DNA from: Akkermansiaceae bacterium UBA5689
GTDB lineage: Bacteria; Verrucomicrobiota; Verrucomicrobiia; Verrucomicrobiales; Akkermansiaceae
NCBI GenBank assembly: GCA_002420305.1
Contig: DIHT01000046.1
Coordinates: forward strand, 1 to 10,427
Length of the DNA: 10,427 nucleotides
Reading direction: 5' to 3'
Shown: piece by piece, positions 1 to 8,200 of the stretch
Numbering within the stretch: position 1 is the stretch's first letter
Layout: each line of letters begins with the position of its first letter
The notes under the pieces: generated by a model
Seen by the model: only the letters and a program-made list of their open reading frames with translations
The model's database searches: none
Told to the model about the DNA's origin: nothing
Program-made: the position numbers and the translations under genes

Positions 1-1191
1 CACGATCCGCTTTCCAAAATCGCGCTCAAACAGCACCTTCAACCCCTCGTTCAACTCCGCTACCATGAGCTTTCCGTCCTCCCGTCCGGCGTAAATCTTA
101 CCGTCTGCAATCGTCGGAGAGGAATAGTAACTCTGCGCACCCCGGGGCAACTTCGCTTCCCATACCGTCTCTCCCGTCTCCGGATCGAGGCAATGGACTG
201 CTCCTCGATCCCCGAGGATATACACTTTGCCATCATGCACCGCCGGGGTGGGGACAAAGCAGCCCTTGTTGTCGAGGCGCTCCCACACCCGGTGGGTCTT
301 GGTGACATCTCCCTTTCCTCCCAACTTGACTCCGGCCAGACACTTGCCCCGCCCGTAGGGCACCACCACCATGTCGCCTACCACCACCGAGGAGGACACC
401 ACCACCCAGTTATTACGCTTCTGTGGGTTGAACCCCGCGCACTCAGAAATCAGCTTCCCCGTTGCAGCCTCGTGGGTCGTCACCCGCTCCGCACCCCAGA
501 CCACCAGCACCTGGCGACCATCTTCCTCGAGGACATGCGGAGTGGCATAACTATGATCTCCCTCCACCGGGGTCTCATACGTTCGCTCCACCTTCCAGAC
601 CTCTTCACCTGTGCCTTTGTCGAAAGCCACCATGAATCCCTTGCGGTCATTCATCACCGCCATCACCACATGCTCCCGGGTAATCACCGGTGACGTCCCA
701 ATGTCCCAGTAAAGTGTATCACGGCCATAACGCTCCTGCAGGTTGTGCTTCCAGAGAACCTTCCCCTTCATGTCGAGCGCTCCCAGATTACCGCTCTTGA
801 AGTAGGCGAAGACATGCTCCCCATCCGTTACCGCCGACGGATTACTACTCGATCCATTCCGATGCTTCCCCTTGCGCATCTTGCCCAAGGTGGCTTCCCA
901 CGCCTTCTTGCCCTTCCAGTCGAACGCCAGAACCGCATCTTCCCCCTCAATCGCAGAGGTCAGAATGATAAGTTCGTCCCACACCACCGGAGTCGAGCAC
1001 CCTCGCCCGGGCAACTCCGCCTGCCAGACGAGATGATCCTCATCCAGTTTGGCTGGATAGCTACCCTTGACTGTGGAGCCGGCATCTGCCCCTCCGCGCC
1101 ACGAGGGCCAGCGCAGTTGTTCCGCCTGCAGGACAGCCGCCGACACTACAGCGGCACCGAAAATCAATGGAAGAAATCTCGTATTCATCAT
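1..1191 (-). CDS. Exported PQQ-like beta-propeller repeat protein (BamB-like), C-terminus outside window
   Basis: The minus-strand frame is open from ATG at 1191 to the left edge (397 codons), so the C-terminus is missing. The N-terminus (MMNTRFLPLIFGAAVV, then SAAVLQA|EQ) is a typical Sec signal peptide. The mature part is built of PQQ-type propeller blades, each with an 'A-x-D/G-x-x-T/K-G-x-x-x-W' core: AFDWKGKKAWEA, ALDMKGKVLWKH, AFDKGTGEEVWKV and CLDPETGETVWEA (about residue 334). Between blades are strands of the 'SPxIADGKIYAG' type. Nothing marks it as a true quinone dehydrogenase; such periplasmic repeat proteins are common in Planctomycetota and Verrucomicrobiota, usually without known function. 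It lies 81 bp downstream of the SGNH gene on the same strand, probably co-transcribed. Start choice is uncertain: ATG at 1191, 1188 and 1212 are all in frame. GGAG lies 4 bases before 1191 and 7 before 1188, so 1188 is nearly as likely. Function unknown. Confidence 0.85.
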   Translation of the reverse strand, partial: MMNTRFLPLIFGAAVVSAAVLQAEQLRWPSWRGGADAGSTVKGSYPAKLDEDHLVWQAELPGRGCSTPVVWDELIILTSAIEGEDAVLAFDWKGKKAWEATLGKMRKGKHRNGSSSNPSAVTDGEHVFAYFKSGNLGALDMKGKVLWKHNLQERYGRDTLYWDIGTSPVITREHVVMAVMNDRKGFMVAFDKGTGEEVWKVERTYETPVEGDHSYATPHVLEEDGRQVLVVWGAERVTTHEAATGKLISECAGFNPQKRNNWVVVSSSVVVGDMVVVPYGRGKCLAGVKLGGKGDVTKTHRVWERLDNKGCFVPTPAVHDGKVYILGDRGAVHCLDPETGETVWEAKLPRGAQSYYSSPTIADGKIYAGREDGKLMVAELNEGLKVLFERDFGKRIV

Positions 1192-1212
1192 GGCACTCCA
1201 GATTGGTGCCAT
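1190..1212 (-). promoter_or_regulatory. Perfect 7-bp inverted repeat over the start codon of the propeller gene
   Basis: ATGGCAC (1190-1196) and GTGCCAT (1206-1212) are perfect reverse complements separated by nine bases. In the minus-strand mRNA this would form a short stem-loop. Its 3' arm ends in the AU of the first start codon, and its loop carries most of the GGAG ribosome-binding sequence. It could limit translation of the propeller gene relative to the SGNH gene, or favour the second ATG at 1188. The stem is short, so chance is possible. Confidence 0.3.
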
Positions 1213-1272
1213 TACAGGATATTTCTCCCGGGGAGCAAGGTCCAAGGGGGTCGCGTTCAGGTGACCTCGCCC

Positions 1273-2007
1273 TTAGTTCTCCAATAAGGTCTTCAAGGGT
1301 CCTTCAAGGGCATCTGCCCAAACCTGGTGCCCCGCCTCACTCGGATGGGTCGTGTCTGGCATCATCTCCTTGGACAAGTGTCCCTTCTCGTCGAGAAACT
1401 TGGGGCCAATATCGAGGAAGGTCACATTCTTGAGATCCCTCAGGAGATCGGGAAGGTAGGAATTGAGCTCAATAATCTGCTTCCGGTGGGGGTGGGAAAG
1501 CTCCCTTCTTCGAGGGAAAACGCCTAACACCAGCACCTTGGCCTCCGGATAAAGATTGTTGAGCTTGGCTGCGATCGCCTTCACCCCATCCGCAGCCTCC
1601 CGCGGCTTGTCACTGCCCCAGCAGATATTGTTGGTCCCGATCATGACCACCGCGGCCTTGGGTGGAGACTTGGGCTTGGGAAGATGGTCGAGGCGCCAGA
1701 GAACATGATTCGTTCGGTCCCCGCCAAAACCAAGGTTCAGGGCCTTGAGAGGTTCGAAGTGCTTCTTCCACACCTTCTCCCCGATACTCTCGAAATTGTG
1801 GGTAATGGAATCCCCGACCATCAGGAGCTCATACTCACCCTCTTTCATCGCTCCGATTTTCTCGGCGTGACGCGTGAACCACCACTCCTCAACCCGAGGC
1901 TGCGGCGTCACCGCTGGACCGGGCGTTTGCTTCTCTTCCGCACCGAGCGAAAGAATTCCTGCCAGGGACAACAATCCCAGCACCTTGTAAGATCTCAGAG
2001 AGCTCAT
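1273..2007 (-). CDS. Exported SGNH/GDSL hydrolase, PAF-acetylhydrolase-like (probable carbohydrate esterase)
   Basis: 244 residues from ATG at 2007 to TAA at 1273. The start at 2007 is preferred because it follows AGAAGGG at proper spacing and places a Sec signal peptide (residues 1 to about 23, MSSLRSYKVLGLLSLAGILS) at the very N-terminus. A TTG at 2043 would add 12 polar residues. The SGNH signatures are in order: GDS with nucleophile Ser67 (block I), GGD at 95-97 with the oxyanion Gly (block II), GTNN at 124-127 (block III), and the DTTH pair Asp218/His221 (block V). The 'LNLGFGGDRTNHVLWRL' stretch resembles PAF-acetylhydrolase IB-type enzymes. Secreted family members next to glycoside hydrolases are often esterases that remove O-acetyl groups from glycans; that role here is an inference, and a lipid or arylester substrate cannot be excluded. 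It is first in a minus-strand pair with the propeller gene and divergent from the GH43 operon. Confidence 0.88.
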   Translation of the reverse strand: MSSLRSYKVLGLLSLAGILSLGAEEKQTPGPAVTPQPRVEEWWFTRHAEKIGAMKEGEYELLMVGDSITHNFESIGEKVWKKHFEPLKALNLGFGGDRTNHVLWRLDHLPKPKSPPKAAVVMIGTNNICWGSDKPREAADGVKAIAAKLNNLYPEAKVLVLGVFPRRRELSHPHRKQIIELNSYLPDLLRDLKNVTFLDIGPKFLDEKGHLSKEMMPDTTHPSEAGHQVWADALEGPLKTLLEN

Positions 2008-2142
2008 GGGTCCCTTCTTGAGCCCAAATCCCCTCGGCGGCAAGGACGATCGAGGCTCTTCATTATTTCCTCGCCCCGCTGAAGCAGCCTATCAAGATCG
2101 CCAAGGTCGATTTGCGCATGAGAAACCATTAGCAGCCGGCAG
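2008..2142. promoter_or_regulatory. Divergent intergenic region between the SGNH pair and the glycoside hydrolase operon
   Basis: These 135 bases lie between the start codons of the SGNH gene (leftward) and the GH43 gene (rightward), so they must hold promoters for both directions or a shared control region. No convincing -35/-10 pair could be assigned by eye. The most AT-rich patch is around 2060-2068 (TTCATTATTTC). One imperfect 15-base palindrome, ATCG-N7-CGAT, lies at 2097-2111 and is a weak operator candidate. The GH43 start lacks a good Shine-Dalgarno sequence. Confidence 0.4.
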
Positions 2143-3690
2143 ATGATCAAGAACCCCATTCTTTCTGGTTTCAACCCCGACCCATCAATCTGCCGGGTCG
2201 GGCAGGACTACTATATCGCGACCTCGACCTTCGAATGGTTCCCGGGGGTCCAGATCCATCACTCCCGCGATCTCGTCCACTGGAGACTACTTGGACACGC
2301 TCTCGAGGAGAGCCGGCTGCTCGACCTGCGTGGCGTACCCAGCTCTGGCGGAGTCTGGGCCCCGGCCCTCAGTCATCATGACGGCCTCTTCTACCTATGC
2401 TACACCGTGGTCCACCAGCATGAAGCTGCCACCAAGGATACTCCCAACTTCCTCACCATCGCTTCCTCTATTGATGGGCCCTGGTCCGACCCGGTCTTCA
2501 TCAACTCCTCAGGATTTGATCCCTCTCTCTTCCATGATGAAGATGGGCGGAAATATTGGCTGAATATGGTCTGGGACCATCGCCCGGATCGCAACCCCTT
2601 CCACGGAATCGTCCTGCAGGAATACGACCATCAGGCCGAATCCCTGATCGGGGAACCCCGTATGATTTTCAAGGGGAGTAAGATCGGCCTCACCGAGGGG
2701 CCACATCTCTACCGCCGTAACGGATACTACTACCTTCTCACTGCCGAGGGTGGCACTGAGTATGACCATGCCGTGACACTCGCGCGCTCCCGCACGCTCG
2801 ATGGACCATACGAGGTGCACCCTGCCAACCCCATCCTCACCTCTTCTGGGCACGACGATCTCACCCTCCAGAAGGCCGGCCACGCCAGCCTTGTGGAAAC
2901 TCCCGCCGGCGGATGGTATATGCCCCATCTCTGCGGCCGCCCTCTGCCCGGGACCCGTCGTTGCAATCTCGGTCGGGAAACCGCGATCCAGCAGGTCGAG
3001 TGGCGGGATGATGACTGGCTCTATCTCGTCGGGGATGGCAATGCGCCCCGGGACGAAGTCAGCCCTCCGCAGCTGAAGCCCCATTCGTGGCCTGACCTCC
3101 CGAATCGTCTCCCCTTCGACTCCCCCCACTATGCCACTCCCCGGGGTCCTTCCGCCAACGTGATCCGGGAAACGGGAAAGCTGGTCCTGCGCGGGTGCGA
3201 GTCTCTTGAGTCCAATTTCGAGCAGGCCATGCTGGCCCGTCGCCTCACCTCCCAGCAGGCGACAATCACCACCTCCCTCGAGTTTGATCCGACTTCCTTC
3301 CAGCAGATGGCGGGCCTCGCCCTTTACTACAACACCCACCTTTTCCATTACCTCTACCTCTCCCAAGATGAGAACCTTGGACCTTGTCTCCAGATCCACT
3401 CCTGCGATGACGGCACTTCCAACTTTCCTCTCGGTAAAAATCTCCTACCTGTTCCCCAAAGAGCCCTCTTCCTACGAGCGACCCTTGACCATCGTGACCT
3501 CCAATTCTCCTACTCTACCGACGAGGACACCTTCCACCCCGTCGGGCCGGTTCTCGACGCCTCCCTCCTCTCCGACGACCACGGAGATCACTGGGGCTTC
3601 ACCGGAACCTTCGTTGCCTTGTGCTGCCAGGACCTGACTGGCTCCCGCCTCGCCGCTGAATTCCACTTTCTCCAGATATCCACCTCATGA
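2143..3690 (+). CDS. GH43 beta-xylosidase / alpha-L-arabinofuranosidase, cytoplasmic (XynB/SXA type)
   Basis: 515 residues without a signal peptide, so predicted to act in the cytoplasm on imported oligosaccharides. The N-terminal five-bladed propeller carries the GH43 triad: Asp13 in NPDPSI (general base), Asp126 in GFDPSLF (pKa modulator) and Glu185 in TEGPHLY (general acid). Spacing and numbering are one less than the D14/D127/E186 triad of the Selenomonas ruminantium xylosidase SXA, which places it with the GH43_11-type XynB enzymes. A conserved 'GRETAIQ' stretch follows. Residues from about 325 to the end form the C-terminal beta-sandwich typical of these enzymes ('QMAGLALYYNTHLFHYLYLS'). 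Its length is a little under the 530-540 residues usual for the group. These enzymes release xylose from the non-reducing end of 1,4-beta-xylo-oligosaccharides, often with arabinofuranosidase side activity. The ATG overlaps no other gene and has a poor ribosome-binding site; its stop overlaps the MFS start. Function is confident, the natural substrate less so. Confidence 0.93.
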   Translation: MIKNPILSGFNPDPSICRVGQDYYIATSTFEWFPGVQIHHSRDLVHWRLLGHALEESRLLDLRGVPSSGGVWAPALSHHDGLFYLCYTVVHQHEAATKDTPNFLTIASSIDGPWSDPVFINSSGFDPSLFHDEDGRKYWLNMVWDHRPDRNPFHGIVLQEYDHQAESLIGEPRMIFKGSKIGLTEGPHLYRRNGYYYLLTAEGGTEYDHAVTLARSRTLDGPYEVHPANPILTSSGHDDLTLQKAGHASLVETPAGGWYMPHLCGRPLPGTRRCNLGRETAIQQVEWRDDDWLYLVGDGNAPRDEVSPPQLKPHSWPDLPNRLPFDSPHYATPRGPSANVIRETGKLVLRGCESLESNFEQAMLARRLTSQQATITTSLEFDPTSFQQMAGLALYYNTHLFHYLYLSQDENLGPCLQIHSCDDGTSNFPLGKNLLPVPQRALFLRATLDHRDLQFSYSTDEDTFHPVGPVLDASLLSDDHGDHWGFTGTFVALCCQDLTGSRLAAEFHFLQISTS

Positions 3691-5243
3691 ATCTCCGCTC
3701 CTTTTTCATCGCTCTTACCGTATCGCTCGGAGGGTTTCTCTTCGGGTTTGATGCCGGAATTATTTCTGGCGTCATGGAATATGCCGGCCCCTACTTTCAA
3801 CTGGACGATGTCCAAACCGGATGGGCTGTCAGTTGCACGGTCTTTATCGCCATGTTCGCCATGCTCGTGGCAGGAAAGTTAAGCGATACGTTCGGCCGCA
3901 AACCTGTCCTCCTCGCTGTGGCCTTTCTCTACGCGATCTCTGCCATCCTGTCTGCTTTGGCGGGCTCATACGAAATGCTCTATATCGCCCGGATGATTGG
4001 CGGGGTCGCCTTTGGAGCTGCCCTCGTAATCGCTCCTACCTACATCGCAGAAATTGCCGGGGCGAAAGACCGCGGCAAACTTGTCTCCATCCAGCAGCTC
4101 AACATTGTTTTAGGATTCTTTGCGGCCTTTCTCAGCAACTACCTGTTCAACCACCTGACTACAGAAGGGGCAGGGATCTTCTTCCAGTCGGGAAGTTTTA
4201 CAGGCGAAACAGTCTGGCGCTGGATGCTGGGTGTGGAAGCCCTACCTGCGCTCCTCTATTTCGGCTGCCTTTTTCTTGTTCCGAGAAGCCCTCGCTGGTT
4301 ACTGGCCAACGGGCGGGAGACCGAAGGTGAGAGGGTCCTGGCCAAGATCCACGGCCCTGAGAACGCCCAGTCCGAAAGCGCAGATATCCGAAAAAGCCTC
4401 GCGGAAGAACGCCTTGTCGCCGGATCCAGAATCTCAGATCTCCTCCTGCCCGCCCTCCGCTTTATCCTTATTGTCGGCATTGTCATCGGCATCCTTCAGC
4501 AAGCTACCGGGATCAACGCGGTCTATTTCTACGCAACCCAGATCTTCAAGCAGACCGGGGTGGGTGTCGACAATGCCTTCCTGCAAGGCGTGCTTCTCAG
4601 TCTCACCTCAGTGGTCTTCGCTACCATCGCCATTTTGACCATCGACAGGATCGGCCGAAGACCTCTGCTTCTTGTCGGCATCGCAGGAATTGCCGTCTGT
4701 ATGCTGCTCTGTGGGTTTGGCTTCCAAGGCGCCACTTATCAGCTGACCCCGGAGAAGATCGCAGCTCTGGAGGGAGTTGATATGGCCAAGCTCTCAGCCG
4801 TGGAGAACAGGACGTTTACCTCCGACGTCGCTTTTAAAAACACCATGAGGGAAGTCCTTGGAACAGAGACCTATAGCAAACAGGAGGGAGCCATCCTCGA
4901 AGCTGCGACCAACATGAATGCCACGATCGTGCTTGTGGGAATTCTCGGGTTCATCGCCTGCTTTAATTTCTCCCTTGGTCCAGTGATGTGGGTCATGCTC
5001 TCAGAAATGTATCCCAACCGGATCCGGGGGCTGGCCATCGGTAGTATCGGCCTCATCAACTCCTTTACGGCCTGGATCGTCACCCAGGCATTTCCGTGGG
5101 AACTATCAAATCTCGGGGCTGCGCCCTCCTTCTTCATCTTCGGCGGGATCGCCCTCGTCGGATTCTTCATTCTCTTCCGCATTCTACCGGAAACCAAGGG
5201 CAAGACTCTTGAACAGTTGGAAGCAGACCTAGTGCGGACTTAA
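3687..5243 (+). CDS. Sugar-porter family MFS transporter (XylE-like sugar:H+ symporter)
   Basis: 518 residues, twelve predicted membrane helices. Sugar-porter signatures are all present: GFLFGFDAGIISG with Asp22 (the position of the proton-coupling Asp27 of XylE), GKLSDTFGRK at 63-72 (MFS motif A), PRSPRWL after TM6, QQATGIN at 271-277 in TM7 (sugar-binding Gln/Asn), DRIGRRP between TM8 and TM9, GPVMWVMLSEMYP in TM10, and LPETKGKTLEQLE at the C-terminus. A hydrophilic insertion of about 60 residues (about 352-411) sits between TM9 and TM10, predicted periplasmic. The gene starts within the GH43 stop (ATGA), which indicates translational coupling. Xylose or another pentose/hexose is the expected cargo from context. 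A cytoplasmic xylosidase coupled to it raises the possibility that short oligosaccharides are also carried. An outer-membrane route is not encoded in the window. Confidence 0.92.
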   Translation: MNLRSFFIALTVSLGGFLFGFDAGIISGVMEYAGPYFQLDDVQTGWAVSCTVFIAMFAMLVAGKLSDTFGRKPVLLAVAFLYAISAILSALAGSYEMLYIARMIGGVAFGAALVIAPTYIAEIAGAKDRGKLVSIQQLNIVLGFFAAFLSNYLFNHLTTEGAGIFFQSGSFTGETVWRWMLGVEALPALLYFGCLFLVPRSPRWLLANGRETEGERVLAKIHGPENAQSESADIRKSLAEERLVAGSRISDLLLPALRFILIVGIVIGILQQATGINAVYFYATQIFKQTGVGVDNAFLQGVLLSLTSVVFATIAILTIDRIGRRPLLLVGIAGIAVCMLLCGFGFQGATYQLTPEKIAALEGVDMAKLSAVENRTFTSDVAFKNTMREVLGTETYSKQEGAILEAATNMNATIVLVGILGFIACFNFSLGPVMWVMLSEMYPNRIRGLAIGSIGLINSFTAWIVTQAFPWELSNLGAAPSFFIFGGIALVGFFILFRILPETKGKTLEQLEADLVRT

Positions 5244-5259
5244 CAATTACTCCTCATTC

Positions 5260-8200
5260 ATGAAACACCCCTTCCTCCTTCTCGCCCTCGCGGGGACCGC
5301 TCTTTCCCTGTCCGCCATCGGTCAGGAAATTACTGGACGCTTCGCTCCTCCCGCTGGCAAGGTCCTCATCTTCGCGGGACAGGACAATGCCTCGGTTGGC
5401 GGCACCGCCAAGTATCGTAACGGCTATATTGAGAATGTCGGGGTCCCGGCAGGGATCACGCACTACGTCTACTTCTCCGAAGGCTGGACCAACAAGTTCA
5501 ACAGAACCTTCGGCAAGGGAGTTGCTGGTCTCAACACCGAGACCGAATGGGCTTCCGGCCCCATGCACCAGAAGGCCTACCTTGATTCTCCAGCCCTTGA
5601 CCGCTGCGTCATGCACCTCTCCATCTCGATGGAGGGAAACTGCGAGGATAAGGTTGCCGACGGCACCTTTGACCATCTCATCGACGAGCTGGTCACCTTC
5701 GTCCGGGATCACCCAGAGCACCCCTTCCTCATCCGCATCGGCTACGAGTTTGATGGAAATTGGAACGGGTATGACCCCGAAAACTTTAAGAAGGCCTTCC
5801 GCCGAATCGTAGACGGCCTGCGCAAGGACAAGCTTCCCAACGTGGCCACCTGCTACGCCTCCTCGAGCATGGCCACCCTCAAGCAGTTCGAGGAATATGA
5901 TCCCGGGGCCCAGTATTACGACTGGGTCGGCTACTCCTGGTGGGGAGGCGATAAGGACGGCGAGGCCGCCCTTGAGTTTGCCCGTCGCCTCCAGAAGCCC
6001 GTCTTTATCGCCGAGGCCACTCCTCGCGGACTCTTTTTTGACAAGGACGAGCCGGGAGAGGTCTGGGACACTTGGTTTATAAAATTCTTCCAGCACATCG
6101 ACGACAATCTCGACGTGGTCAGGGCCGCCTCCTACATCAATGCGGACTGGGACTCCCAGGACATGTGGGACGGCTGGGGCCAGTCCCGACTCGAGACCGC
6201 TCCCCTCCTGCGGAAGCGATGGCTGGCCAAAATGGCCGAGGACCAGTTTCTCAATGCCAGCGACAAGCCTTTCGAGACGATCAACTTCCCCTCTCCTTTC
6301 GCCCTCCCAACCAAGCGAATACTGCCCTACCGCAACCCCTCGCTTCCTGTCGAGGAGCGGGCAGAGGACCTCCTGGCTCGGATGAACCTCCAGGAAAAAG
6401 TCGCTCAGATCACTGGCTGGTGGGATCCCAATGAGGAGAAACTGCGAGAAGAAGGAAAGATCTTCACCCCGGAATTCTACGCCGCGAACTCTCCCCACGG
6501 AGTGGGTGAACTCGGTCCCCTGCACAACCTCACCATCGCTGAGGACATGAAGCAGTATCGTGCTGTCCAAGAGTACTTCCGCCGGCAAACCCGACTCGGA
6601 ATTCCTGCCATTCTCCACGACGAGGCCGCCCACGGGTTTATGCGCTTCGAGGCCAATTCCTTCCCTGCTCCCATTGGCCTTTCCTGCACCTGGAATCCAC
6701 GCCTTCTGGTCAAACTCTACTCCCAGGCTGGCCGAGAGGCCCGCTCCCGTGGCATCTCGCATATCCTCTCCCCGATCGTTGATGTCGCGCGGGACCTTCG
6801 CTGGGGCCGCGTGGATGAAACCCTGGGGGAAGATCCCTTCCTCGTTTCCCGCCTTGGAGCGGCCATGGTCGAGGGTCTTCAGGGCTCGCGGGACGGCACC
6901 ATCGCGAAAGGGCACGTCGCCGCCACCCTGAAGCATTTCGCTGGCTATGCCGGAACCGACGGAGGCCGGAACCGCTCTCCTTATTCCAACGGACCCCGCC
7001 ACCTTCTGGACGTGGATGTGGCGCCCTTCCGTCATGTCATCGACCGCGTCAAGCCTGCTGCTGTGATGGCAGCTTTCAATGAGATCGATGGCCTGCCTTG
7101 CCACGTGAATCCGTGGATTCTGACCGAGGTCCTCCGTGGCCAGCTCGGCTTCGACGGTCTGACCGTGGGAGACTATCAGGGCATTGATCTGGTGCGTAAA
7201 TACCAGAACATCGGATCCTCTGACGCCGACGCGGCCCGCATGGCCCTGAACGCCGGTCTGCAACTTGAGTTGCCCAACCGGTTCGGATACCAGCACCTCC
7301 CTCGCCTCTTGCGCGAGGGGAAGGTCCAGATGGCACAAATCGACGAGGCCGTCCGGGCGGTTCTCTCCCTCAAGTTTCGCCTCGGACTCTTTGAGGCGCC
7401 CTTCGAACTTGATGCCGAAAAGGCCAATGCTCTGGCCCGCTCAGAGGAAGCCACCGAACTTGCCCGCGAGGCTGCGCGACAGTCCATGGTCCTTCTGCGC
7501 AACCAGGACAACCTGCTTCCCCTCGATCGCACCGCCTACAAAACTATCGCGGTCATCGGACCCAACGCCGCCACCTGCCGCCTCGGCTCCTACTCAGGGC
7601 GCCCTCTCAAAACCGTCTCCCTGCTCCAAGGCATCCGCGATCTTGTTGGGGAAAAGATCAAGGTCACCCACGCCGAGGGGTGCAAGATTGCCCTCAACGA
7701 CACCGGGGACTCGTATGCCAACTGGCGCTACGTCAACGAAATCGAATTCGCCACTCTGTCCGACAACAAGGACCTCATCGACGAGGCCATCAAGGTCGCA
7801 AACGCGGCCGACCTCGTCATCCTCGCCATCGGAGAGAACGTACTTCTCGGTCGAGAAGCCTGGGGCGGCAACCACATTGGGGATCGCAGCACTCTCGATC
7901 TCACTGAGTCTCAGCAAGCCCTCTCCAAGGCCATCCTCGATACCGGAAAGCCTGTTGTAGCCTTCCTGAACAACGGCAGCCCAATCACTCTTCACGATCT
8001 AGGCGAGACATTTCCAGCTATTCTAACCGGCCACTACGCCGGGCAGGAAACCGGCACCGCAGCCGCTGAAATTCTCTTTGGAGAAGCCTCGCCTTCCGGA
8101 AAGCTCACCGTGAGCTGGCCCCGCAGCGTGGGGCACCTTCCCATCCACTACAGCCAGCACGGAAGCTCAAAGGTTTTTGACTACGTCGATTCCCCTCGGG

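Noticed and set aside
193..1287. Several plus-strand frames of up to 180 codons
   Set aside because: They are His/Pro/Arg-rich shadows of the propeller gene on the minus strand.
2008..2043. TTG start that would extend the SGNH protein by 12 residues
   Set aside because: The ATG at 2007 has a good ribosome-binding sequence and puts the signal peptide at the N-terminus; the extension is polar and would bury it.
2097..2111. Imperfect palindrome ATCG-N7-CGAT as an operator
   Set aside because: Only four bases per arm are continuous. It does not match a known LacI, AraC or XylR site, so it is kept only as a weak note in the intergenic entry.
2509..3399. 296-codon minus-strand frame
   Set aside because: It is antisense to the GH43 gene, which has a clear catalytic triad; the antisense product is low-complexity Gly/Val/Glu-rich sequence.
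5244..5259. Possible terminator or promoter between the MFS gene and the multienzyme gene
   Set aside because: The gap is 16 bases, with no hairpin and no room for a promoter; co-transcription is the simpler reading.
5254..7338. 694-codon open frame on the minus strand
   Set aside because: It is exactly antisense to the GH26-like and GH3 modules, whose catalytic motifs are intact on the plus strand. Its translation has no recognisable domain and no leader. Long antisense frames are usual in GC-rich genes.
7265..7960. 231-codon plus-strand frame in another phase
   Set aside because: It is a Ser/Pro/Arg-rich shadow within the GH3 module; the GH3 frame runs straight through with conserved motifs.
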